In this document: in pieces, positions 8,656 to 15,548 of the stretch | Layout of the letters: each line of letters begins with the position of its first letter | Position numbering within the stretch: position 1 is the first letter of the stretch | NCBI GenBank assembly: GCA_036566925.1 | Contig: DATCVI010000149.1 | Location: 1-16,523 of the forward strand | DNA length: 16,523 bases | Origin: Stenotrophomonas_A sp036566925 | GTDB taxonomy: Bacteria > Pseudomonadota > Gammaproteobacteria > Xanthomonadales > Xanthomonadaceae | Reading direction: 5' to 3' | Translations under genes and position numbers: made by a program | Notes under the pieces: model-generated | Told to the model about the DNA's origin: nothing | Database searches by the model: none | Seen by the model: the letters and a program-made list of their open reading frames with translations, nothing else

Positions 8656-9432
8656 CTACGACTTCAAAAAAGCCTGCGGCACTGCCAGCTCCATCCCGAT
8701 CGCGAGATGGTCGGAGAATGCGGCCGGGATCGCCTCGGTATGGCCGATGCCGAGGCCGCCGCTGACCAGGATGTGGTCGATGGCCCGTTCCGGGCGCCAG
8801 CTCGGGAACGTCGGTACCGCCGAGGACGGCGGCTGCAGGCGTGTCTTGCGATATAGCAACTGCATTTCCGGACGATCGGCCACGCAGTTGAAGTCGCCCA
8901 TCAGCACGACATTGGGATGGTCGCTCAATAGCTCGGCGATAAACGAGAGCTGCGACATCCGCGAGTTGGCGCCCAGCGACAAGTGCGCCACCGCCACCGC
9001 CAGGCCCTCGGCGCCGTCGCCGAACTTCGCCAGCAAGATGCCGCGCCCCCCAATCCGGCCGGGCAGCGCATGGTCCTGCACTTCCACCGGTTCGAGCTTG
9101 CTGAGCAAACCATTGGCGCTCGAAGCCACGCCGCCCATGCGCCGGTTGGGCTGGTGGCTCCAGTAATGGAAGCCGGCGCGCTCGGCCAGGTAGTGGGTCT
9201 GGTTGGTGAAACCCGAACGCAGGCTGCCGGGGTCGGACTCGTTGAGCCCGACGATGTCGCGGTCGCCGGCCAGCTGCGCGATGGTGTCCAGGCTGGTGCG
9301 CTTACGCCCCATCGGCAGGGCGTGCGACCAGCTGCGGGTGACGTAGTCGCTGTAGCGCCGCGTACTGCTGCCGGCCTGGATATTGGCCGTCAGCAGTCGC
9401 AGTGTGCGCGTCGAAGTGGGGGAATCGGACAC
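8656..9432 (-). CDS. Endonuclease/exonuclease/phosphatase (EEP) family hydrolase
   Basis: Metal-dependent phosphodiesterase-fold protein of 258 residues; the actual substrate (DNA, RNA, lipid or nucleotide phosphate) is unknown. Family motifs are all present: TANIQ with N17, NESD with E65, VAHLSLG with H150, GDFN with D180 and N182, IDHILVS with D219-H220, and SDHLAI with D241-H242. Together these form the usual EEP active site. The start is GTG at 9430-9432 (product MSDSPTSTRTLRL); the ribosome site is weak. No signal peptide or membrane segment is visible, so it should be cytoplasmic. The start lies 21 bases after the stop of the DsbA-like lipoprotein gene, so co-transcription with it is likely. 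Its 3' end converges with the receptor across 80 bases (8576-8655) that hold only a small imperfect hairpin without a T-tract. Confidence 0.88.
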   Translation of the reverse strand: MSDSPTSTRTLRLLTANIQAGSSTRRYSDYVTRSWSHALPMGRKRTSLDTIAQLAGDRDIVGLNESDPGSLRSGFTNQTHYLAERAGFHYWSHQPNRRMGGVASSANGLLSKLEPVEVQDHALPGRIGGRGILLAKFGDGAEGLAVAVAHLSLGANSRMSQLSFIAELLSDHPNVVLMGDFNCVADRPEMQLLYRKTRLQPPSSAVPTFPSWRPERAIDHILVSGGLGIGHTEAIPAAFSDHLAIGMELAVPQAFLKS

Positions 9433-9453
9433 GATCGCGGTGGCAGCTTCAGA

Positions 9454-10296
9454 TCATTGCTTGGCGGCGCGTTCGCGCGCGATCAGGTGGTCGGCGATGC
9501 GCAGCATGTCCTGGTAGCTGGTGCCCTTGACCAGGTACTTGCCGTTGACCACCAGCGAGGGCGTGCCGCTGATCTTGGTGCGCACCGCGAACTGCTTGGC
9601 GCGGTTGGTCTTGGCGGTAACGCCGAAGCTGGCCATGGTGTTGGCGAACTCCTTCGGGTCGACGCCGTACTTGGCGTAGAACTTGGCGATGTCCTCGACC
9701 GAATCGGCGCCGCGCTCGCCCTTCAGGCTCTGCTCGACGTGGATCGCGTTGTACAGCGGATCGTGGGTCTTCTCCTGCACGCCCAGGGTCTCGGCGGCAT
9801 AGAACGCACGCGCGTAGTTGTCCCAGGTGCCGCCGAACATCGCCGGCACGTACACGAACTGCACGTCGGAGGGCAGGCCGGCCTTCCAACTGGAGATCAG
9901 CGGCTGGAAGCGGAAGCAGGCCGGGCAGACGTAGCCGAATACCTCGGCCACTTCGATCTTGCCGGCCGCCTGCTGGTAGGGCTGGCCGCCTTCGATCACC
10001 AGGTAGTCGGTGCCTTCCACCGGGGCCGGGCCACTCGGCGGTTGCGCGTTGACCGGCGGCTGGTGGCCAGCCTCTGCCGGGGTGCCGGCGGCGGCCTGTT
10101 CGGCGGCGGGCGCAGTCGCGGTCTCAGTGGCCGCAGTGGCAGCGCTATCGGCGCTGCTGGCCGGCGCAGCGGCAGGTGCGGCGGCCGGGGCGCTGGCGCT
10201 GGTCGGCGCGGTGTCGGCACTGCCGTCCTGGGGCTTGCAGGCCACCAGCAGGATCGGCAACACGGCCATCAGGGTCAGGGCGAAGCGGGTCTTCAT
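9454..10296 (-). CDS. DsbA-like thiol:disulfide interchange lipoprotein
   Basis: Periplasmic thioredoxin-fold oxidoreductase of 280 residues, predicted to be lipid-anchored. The ATG at 10294-10296 (MKTRFALTLM) has GGAGA about 10 bases upstream; an ATG 21 bases further upstream is in frame but lacks this spacing. A lipobox LLVAC places the lipidated cysteine at residue 20. Residues about 25-92 are a low-complexity Ala/Pro/Ser/Thr tether. The DsbA domain follows: FGYVCPACF with C124 and C127, the Phe-Gly-Gly region near 154-156, and cis-proline P246 in GTPSL. The active-site dipeptide is PA, where classical DsbA has PH, which usually changes the redox potential. It is a paralogue of the dsbA gene 85 bases upstream, with many shared segments (EGGQPY, GKIEV, VFGY). 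The pair looks like an old duplication followed by specialisation. Direct role (oxidase or isomerase) is not shown. Confidence 0.92.
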   Translation of the reverse strand: MKTRFALTLMAVLPILLVACKPQDGSADTAPTSASAPAAAPAAAPASSADSAATAATETATAPAAEQAAAGTPAEAGHQPPVNAQPPSGPAPVEGTDYLVIEGGQPYQQAAGKIEVAEVFGYVCPACFRFQPLISSWKAGLPSDVQFVYVPAMFGGTWDNYARAFYAAETLGVQEKTHDPLYNAIHVEQSLKGERGADSVEDIAKFYAKYGVDPKEFANTMASFGVTAKTNRAKQFAVRTKISGTPSLVVNGKYLVKGTSYQDMLRIADHLIARERAAKQ

Positions 10297-10320
10297 CGGG
10301 TGGATCTCCAGCGGCAAACG

Positions 10321-10353
10321 AAAAGGCAGGGACCGTGCAGCATGATCGCACGG
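10321..10353 (-). terminator. Weak hairpin between the two dsbA-family genes
   Basis: CCGTGC at 10333-10338 and GCACGG at 10348-10353 form a six-base-pair stem with a nine-base loop. On the minus strand it is followed by TCCCTGCCTTTT. The T-tract is short and displaced from the stem, so it could be a partial terminator or an mRNA-stabilising hairpin. Confidence is low. Confidence 0.3.
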
Positions 10354-10381
10354 CCCCCGGTCAAGGGAGGCTGAAGTTCGG

Positions 10382-11035
10382 TCAGCGGGCGGCGCCGGCG
10401 CCGGCCTGGACGCGCGCGATCAAGGCATCGGCATTGCGCAGCAGCTGGTCGAAATCACGGCCGCGCACCAGGTACACGCCGTTGACGATCAGCGCCGGCG
10501 TACCCGGCACCTGCTCGCGCTGCACGAAGGTGCGCGCGGCCTGGAAGCGGGCATTGACCGCCTCGCTCTTGAGCGTATCGATATAGCGCTGCGGCTCGAT
10601 GCCGTAGCCGGCGTAGAACATCGCCAGCTCTTGCGGGCTCACGTTCTGGGTCGGCAAGGTCTGCTTGTCGTGGATGGCCTGGAACATCGCCTGGTGGCTG
10701 CGCTTGGCCACGCCGAGCTGGTCGGCGGCGAAGTAGGCACGGGCGTAGGCGTCCCAATTGCCGCCAAAGGCCGCCGGCACCGGGGTGAAACGAACGTTCT
10801 TCGGCAGCCGGGCCGCCCACTGCGCCAGCTGCGGCTCGAAATGCGCGCAATGCGGGCAGGTGTAGCCGAATACTTCCACTACCTCGATCTTGCCGGCCAG
10901 CGGCGCATAAGGCTGGCCGCCTTCGATCTCGGTGTAGTCCACGCCGGGCACCAGGTCGGCGGCAGCGGGCGCGGCGGTGGCGGTACCAGCCGCCAGGGCC
11001 AGGGCGGCGAACAGGACGCGGGACATCAGACTCAT
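10382..11035 (-). CDS. dsbA: Thiol:disulfide interchange protein DsbA
   Basis: Soluble periplasmic oxidase that introduces disulfide bonds into exported proteins and is itself reoxidised by DsbB. The product has 217 residues; the ATG at 11033-11035 is preceded by GGAG at five bases' spacing. A signal peptide ends near ATA-AP (about residue 22). The active site is VFGYTCPHCAHFEP with C60 and C63; PH is the classical DsbA dipeptide. Cis-proline P180 lies in VPGTPAL. FGGNWDAYARAYFAA (90-104) is the start of the helical insertion. Length is typical. It lies 84 bases downstream of the cytochrome c4 gene, but a strong intrinsic terminator stands in that gap just before its ribosome site. Its promoter is therefore unclear, and may lie within the end of the cytochrome gene. 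It is followed by the DsbA-like lipoprotein gene. Confidence 0.95.
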   Translation of the reverse strand: MSLMSRVLFAALALAAGTATAAPAAADLVPGVDYTEIEGGQPYAPLAGKIEVVEVFGYTCPHCAHFEPQLAQWAARLPKNVRFTPVPAAFGGNWDAYARAYFAADQLGVAKRSHQAMFQAIHDKQTLPTQNVSPQELAMFYAGYGIEPQRYIDTLKSEAVNARFQAARTFVQREQVPGTPALIVNGVYLVRGRDFDQLLRNADALIARVQAGAGAAR

Positions 11036-11050
11036 AGCATCTCCATTGGC

Positions 11051-11078
11051 AAAACAAACGCCGGTCTGGGACCGGCGT
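11051..11078 (-). terminator. Intrinsic terminator between cytochrome c4 and dsbA
   Basis: ACGCCGGTC (11058-11066) and GACCGGCGT (11070-11078) pair perfectly over nine bases with a three-base loop. On the minus strand the stem is followed directly by TTTGTTTT. This is a textbook intrinsic terminator for transcripts coming from the cytochrome c4 gene. It ends only about seven bases before the ribosome site of dsbA, so it may limit read-through or act as an attenuator. Confidence 0.85.
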
Positions 11079-11119
11079 AAGGGGTAACGCCTGCTTGGAC
11101 CGCAATCGCGGCCGCAGGT

Positions 11120-11917
11120 TCAGGACTTCGGCGGACCGGCCTGGGCCATGGCCGCGGCAGCTTCGTCGTCGGCGCGGTCGTGCAAGCCCTGAATATAACT
11201 GGCCAGGGCCTGGATCTCCTGCGCCGTCAGCGGCTTGGCGACGGTGGTCATGATCTTGGACAGGTGGGTCTCGACGTGCTGGGCGGTGCCGGCCTGGTAC
11301 TCCTGCAGGCGCCGCGCGACGTAGTCGGCATGCTGCCCGGCGACATGCGGGAAGGCCGGGCCCGGATTGCCCGAGCCGGTCGGGCCGTGGCAGGCCATGC
11401 ACGCCGGGATGCCGCGTGCCACGTCGCCGCCGCGATACAGCTGCTCGCCGATCTCGTAGAACTTCTTGTCCTTATAGGGACCTTCGGTGACGACACTGTC
11501 GTCGGCCAGGCCGGCGCCGGACTTCTGCGTGGCGAAGTAGGCGCCGAGGTCGCGCATGTCCTGGGCGGTGAGGTCCTGCACGAAAGGCAGCATCACCGAG
11601 ACCGCGCCGCTGGTGCGCTGGCCGTTGCGGATCAAGGCGATCTGCTCGGCGACATAGCGCTCGCTCTGCCCGGCGATGCGCGGGTACATGGCCACCGAGG
11701 GATTGCCATCGGGCCCATGGCACGCAGCGCAGGCGGTGGCCTTGGCCTGGCCGGCCTTGGCATCGCCCCAGTGGGTCTTGGAGAGATCGACTTCCAGTGG
11801 GGCAACCTTCACCGGCGCGTTGTCCGGCACCGGCACCACCGCCGTCTGGGCGAAGGCGACAGCGGCGAGGACGGGAACGGCGAGCGCGGCAAAGGCAACA
11901 ACGCGAGCGTGGCGCAT
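11120..11917 (-). CDS. Dihaem cytochrome c4
   Basis: Periplasmic electron carrier, normally passing electrons from the bc1 complex to terminal oxidases. The 265-residue product has a signal peptide ending near AFA-QT (residue 23). It has two cytochrome c domains, with haem attachment at CAACH (C63, C66, H67) and CMACH (C173, C176, H177). The likely axial methionines are M109 in SVMLPF and M223 in KIMTT. PRIAGQSERYVAEQ and PHVAGQHADYVARR are the corresponding repeats of the two halves, as expected from the family's internal duplication. A stretch of about 25 residues before the first domain is rich in Val and Pro. The start is the ATG at 11915-11917 with GGAG nine bases upstream. It diverges from engB over 152 bases and has a good promoter there; transcription likely ends at the hairpin at 11051-11078. 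Cytochrome c4 is the best fit; a generic dihaem c-type cytochrome is the alternative. Confidence 0.93.
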   Translation of the reverse strand: MRHARVVAFAALAVPVLAAVAFAQTAVVPVPDNAPVKVAPLEVDLSKTHWGDAKAGQAKATACAACHGPDGNPSVAMYPRIAGQSERYVAEQIALIRNGQRTSGAVSVMLPFVQDLTAQDMRDLGAYFATQKSGAGLADDSVVTEGPYKDKKFYEIGEQLYRGGDVARGIPACMACHGPTGSGNPGPAFPHVAGQHADYVARRLQEYQAGTAQHVETHLSKIMTTVAKPLTAQEIQALASYIQGLHDRADDEAAAAMAQAGPPKS

Positions 11918-11978
11918 CAGCTAGAGCTCCGTATGAACCTGGACATCTGCGTTGGGGCGTGGGGGCCGCAGCGGTTCG

Positions 11979-12008
11979 ATTATCACGTTGCCCTCGCGCG
12001 CCGGTCAA
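11979..12008 (-). promoter_or_regulatory. Candidate sigma70 promoter of cytochrome c4
   Basis: Read on the minus strand, TTGACC (12003-12008, five of six consensus bases) and GATAAT (11979-11984, five of six) are 18 bases apart. The start would be near 11972, giving a leader of about 55 bases. This AT-rich patch is the most promoter-like site in the 152-base engB/cytochrome gap. I could not find a convincing promoter for engB in the other direction. Confidence 0.6.
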
Positions 12009-12069
12009 CGAACCCGCGCGCCGGACCGCAAAAGGACCTCTGGCTGCCGGGACATGCGATCCTAGACGC

Positions 12070-12690
<621 letters not shown>

Positions 12691-12701
12691 GCACTGGCGC
12701 C

Positions 12702-13667
12702 TCAGCGCGCCGGCGGCAACGGCGAGAACTCGCCCGGCACCCAGGCGAAAGCCTCGCCTTCGCGGCGCACGTGGCCCAGGCCCGGGAACGGCAGGTGCGC
12801 ACCGGCCACCCACCAGCCGGCGTCGGCCGCCTGTGCCAGCGCCTGCTTGCGAGAAGCAATGGCCGCGGCGCGGTCGCTATCGGCTTCGTAGCTGGCGTCC
12901 GGCTGGGCAAACTGGACCGCATGGAAATGCACCAGGTCGCCCCAGACCAGCAGTTTCCCGCCGGCACCGCCATCGAACAGCCACGACACATGGCCGGGCG
13001 TATGCCCATGGGTATCCAGCGCCACGGCCCCCTCGGGCAGTGCGTCGCCCGGGCTGAAACGGCGCAAGCGGCTGGCATACGGTGCCACCGCCTTGCGCGC
13101 CAACGGGAAGGCGAAGCGCAGAAACTTCGGCGCCGCGGCTTCCGACCTCGGGTCCAGCCAGTAATCGGCGTCGGCACGCGACAGCCACACCGTGGCGTTC
13201 GGATACGCCGGTGCACCTTGTGCATCCAGCAACCCGCACAAGTGGTCGGGGTGGGCATGGGTCAGCAGGATGTCGTCGACCTGCTCGGGCGCGTAACCGG
13301 CCGCGCGCAGGTTGGCCAACACCTGGCCCAGCCCCGGCCCGAAGCACTGCGCCGTGCCGGTATCCACCAACGTCAGGTGCTTGCCCCGCTGCACCAGGTA
13401 GGCGTTGACCGCCGTCTGCAGGCCTTTCGGGTCTTCGGGCACGTATTGGTGATCGAGCAGGCGGGTGACGCGGGCCGGGTCGATGCCCACCAGTTCCTGG
13501 CGCGTCAGCGCGACCGTGCCATCGAACAGCGCGGTCACGCGCAGCGTGCCGATCTGTTGGCGGTAGACGCCGGGGACTTGCTCGGCCGTAGGCGCCGGTG
13601 CCTCCGCGCGCGCCAGGACCGGCAACAGCAAGGACACCAGCAACAAGGAAGTGGATAAGCGGGGCAT
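12702..13667 (-). CDS. Secreted MBL-fold metallo-hydrolase
   Basis: Exported zinc hydrolase of the metallo-beta-lactamase fold; its substrate is unknown. The 321-residue product begins MPRLSTSLLLVSLLLPVLARA with a signal peptide ending near residue 21. The core motif THAHPDH supplies H137, H139, D141 and H142. Further ligands are H226 (GHTPGH), D244 (VWGDL) and H291 (GAHLPFPG). These ligands are complete, so it should be active. The pattern resembles lactonase/glyoxalase-like members more than true class B beta-lactamases, but that is inference. The start has GGAG six bases upstream. The gene lies 133 bases downstream of an AraC-family regulator in the same direction. That gap (13668-13800) shows no clear promoter and only a small hairpin. 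The AraC protein might control it. Fold and active site are certain; an acyl-homoserine-lactone role would be a guess. Confidence 0.88.
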   Translation of the reverse strand: MPRLSTSLLLVSLLLPVLARAEAPAPTAEQVPGVYRQQIGTLRVTALFDGTVALTRQELVGIDPARVTRLLDHQYVPEDPKGLQTAVNAYLVQRGKHLTLVDTGTAQCFGPGLGQVLANLRAAGYAPEQVDDILLTHAHPDHLCGLLDAQGAPAYPNATVWLSRADADYWLDPRSEAAAPKFLRFAFPLARKAVAPYASRLRRFSPGDALPEGAVALDTHGHTPGHVSWLFDGGAGGKLLVWGDLVHFHAVQFAQPDASYEADSDRAAAIASRKQALAQAADAGWWVAGAHLPFPGLGHVRREGEAFAWVPGEFSPLPPAR

Positions 13668-13800
13668 GGAAATCTCCGATGGGGGCGGTGTGGCCGCGGA
13701 GGCGACATCCTCGCGCGTGCACGCTGTGCGATGCGCTCAGATTGCAGCGCAAAACGCTCAGGCGTGGCGGTTGCGGAAGTCAGGGCGTAGCCCGTCCTGC

Positions 13801-14634
13801 TCAAGCGTTGCCGATGGCAGCGGGATCCAGCTGGTATCGCGCCAGGAAGCGCCGGCTGAAGCTGCCCACCGACCGATAGCCCACGCGCGCAGCCACTGTC
13901 TTCAACGGCAGCCGGGTCGTATAAAGCAGTTCCATCGCGTGTGCCAGCCGGGCATCGGCTACCAGCTCGCGCAAGCCCAGCCCTTCCTCCGCCAGGCGCC
14001 GGCGCAAGGTCGCGCCGCTCAGGCCCAATGCCTGTTCGAAATCGCGAGACTGCCAATCGCGCGCCGGCTGCGCCGCGACCAGGCCACGTATCTCACTGGC
14101 CACGCCCGGCCGCGGCGGCACCAGCAACGCCCCATGGCCGCGCCGGCACAGATCCAGCACCAGCGCCGCCAGGGCCAGGCGCGCCTCCGCGTAACGCGCT
14201 TCGGTCAGCGCCTGCTGCCAGCGCATCAGTTCCCGTCCCAGCGGCGCCAACGGCACTGCGGCGGTCGCGTGGCCCGCAGCAGGCAAGGCTTCCTGCCACA
14301 GCCCCCGTGCCGCCGCGAGCACCTCGGCGCACAGCGGAATGATCACGGTCTGGTACAGCCCGCTATGGGGGTCCGGCACATTCATCACGTCGATCCGGCA
14401 GGCCCGGGTTACCAGCAGCACCTGGCCCGGCTGCAACGACAATGCCAGCCCCTCGCAGCGCACCTGCTTGCTTCCCTTCAGCACGATGGCCAGTTGTGGC
14501 TGCGCCACGTCCACCGATTGCGCACCATGCTCGCGTCGCGCGCTGACACAGGCGAACCCCTCGCTGCGGTCGCAGTCGGCCAGGCGCGCCAGCTGCGCGA
14601 GCAGGGGCAGGGTCGGTTCAGGGGCGGCGTTCAT
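13801..14634 (-). CDS. AraC-family transcriptional regulator
   Basis: DNA-binding regulator of 277 residues. The N-terminal half (about 25-110) resembles the AraC-type cupin-like sensor domain, with QLAIVLKGSKQV (47-58) and LQPGQVLLV (67-75). The C-terminal HTH domain has two helix-turn-helices: one near 199-220 (FEQALGLSGATLRRRL) and one near 246-268 with VAARVGYRSVGSFSRRF, the AraC/XylS signature. The end (YQLDPAAIGNA) is slightly atypical compared with the usual P-x-x-Y-R, but the domain is complete. The start (MNAAPEPTLP) is the ATG at 14632-14634, 28 bases after the VIT gene's stop; the ribosome site is weak, so it may depend on coupling to that gene. The next gene downstream is the MBL-fold hydrolase. 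The ligand and target genes are not known. Confidence 0.9.
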   Translation of the reverse strand: MNAAPEPTLPLLAQLARLADCDRSEGFACVSARREHGAQSVDVAQPQLAIVLKGSKQVRCEGLALSLQPGQVLLVTRACRIDVMNVPDPHSGLYQTVIIPLCAEVLAAARGLWQEALPAAGHATAAVPLAPLGRELMRWQQALTEARYAEARLALAALVLDLCRRGHGALLVPPRPGVASEIRGLVAAQPARDWQSRDFEQALGLSGATLRRRLAEEGLGLRELVADARLAHAMELLYTTRLPLKTVAARVGYRSVGSFSRRFLARYQLDPAAIGNA

Positions 14635-14662
14635 GGGAGACGTAGGCAGGACACGCGCAGTT

Positions 14663-15379
14663 TCATACCACCACGTCGAACACGCCGCCGATCAGCCGCG
14701 CCGCCAGCATTGCCGCCGCGCCCCAGAACGTCACCCGTAGCGCCCCGCGCCACGGCGACGCACCGCCCATCTGCGCGGCCCAGCCGCCGGTGAGCGACAG
14801 CCCGACCAGCGTGGCCACGGTGGTGACCGTGCTTGCGTGCTCGGCCGGCGTTAGTACGACCGTCAGCATCGGCAGCGCCGCGCCCACGCAGAACGCGCAG
14901 GCCGAAGCCAGCGCCGCCTGCACCGGACGCGCGCGCAGGCTCTCGGTGATGCCGAGCTCGTCGCGCGCATGCGCGCCCAGCGCGTCGTGCGCGGTGAGGG
15001 CTACGGCGACCTGCCGCGCCAACGCCGCATCGAGTCCGCGCTGCCGGTAGATCGCCGACAGTTCTTCCAGTTCGCTGTGCGGATCGTCCTGCAGTTCGCG
15101 CCGCTCCACCGCCAGGTCTGCCGCCTCGGTATCGGCTTGCGAGCGCACCGAGACATACTCGCCTGCGGCCATCGACATCGCGCCGGCCACGGTGGCGGCC
15201 ACGCCGGCGGCGAGCACCGCCTGCGGCTGCACGCCGCTGGCGGCGACTCCAACCACTACGCCGGCAACCGAAACGATGCCGTCGTTGGCGCCGAGCACGG
15301 CGGCACGCAACCATCCGACGCGGCCAGCGCGATGGACCTCGGCATGGCGACTGGGGAGGGGCGAAGGACGACGAGGCAT
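14663..15379 (-). CDS. VIT1/CCC1-family iron/manganese transporter
   Basis: Inner-membrane protein related to plant VIT1 and yeast CCC1, which move Fe2+ or Mn2+ out of the cytoplasm. The product has 238 residues from the ATG at 15377-15379 (MPRRPSPLPSRHAEVHRAGR). The frame is open much further upstream, but that part crosses the divergent gshA antisense. The first membrane segment contains the family motif GANDGIVSVAGVVVGVA (30-46). The second (about 54-76) ends in MSMAAGEYVSVRSQ. An acidic, helical cytoplasmic part follows (82-148, with AVERRELQDDPHSELEELSA), corresponding to the metal-binding domain. Three more hydrophobic segments come near 155-177, 185-203 and 213-234. There is no fused ferritin-like domain. 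It precedes an AraC regulator by 28 bases, and diverges from gshA. The family is secure; whether it carries iron or manganese is open. Confidence 0.9.
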   Translation of the reverse strand: MPRRPSPLPSRHAEVHRAGRVGWLRAAVLGANDGIVSVAGVVVGVAASGVQPQAVLAAGVAATVAGAMSMAAGEYVSVRSQADTEAADLAVERRELQDDPHSELEELSAIYRQRGLDAALARQVAVALTAHDALGAHARDELGITESLRARPVQAALASACAFCVGAALPMLTVVLTPAEHASTVTTVATLVGLSLTGGWAAQMGGASPWRGALRVTFWGAAAMLAARLIGGVFDVVV

Positions 15380-15481
15380 TGAGATATTCCCGACGAGGCA
15401 ACGGGGCCGCGCCGCTACCGGCGTGGGCGGAAATGTGTAGCGCCAGTTCCGCAACGTAACCGGCACGGGCCACACGCTATA

Positions 15482-15511
15482 GTGCCAGCCCTTGTGGGGG
15501 CCACCTATAGC
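15482..15511 (+). promoter_or_regulatory. Possible promoter region of gshA with a repeated motif
   Basis: The 169-base gap between the VIT gene and gshA holds two copies of GGGCCAC followed by CTATAG: 15467-15482 (with ACG between) and 15498-15510 (without). Each CTATAG overlaps a -10-like element, TATAGT and TATAGC. For the second, GTGCCA (15482-15487) 18 bases upstream could be the -35. The assignment is weak; it may instead be a repeated binding site. I see nothing else certain in the gap. Confidence 0.25.
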
Positions 15512-15548
15512 CCGCACGTCCCCAGTCCCCCCTGCAGCGAGTCCGCCC

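Noticed and set aside
10297..10317. Upstream in-frame ATG (MPLEIHP) for the DsbA-like lipoprotein
   Set aside because: It would place charged and polar residues before the lipoprotein signal peptide and uses up the GGAGA ribosome site that fits the ATG at 10296.
13783..13799. Hairpin GGGCGTAGCCC after the AraC gene
   Set aside because: The perfect stem is only four base pairs, extension needs a mismatch, and there is no T-tract on the minus strand, so I do not call a terminator.
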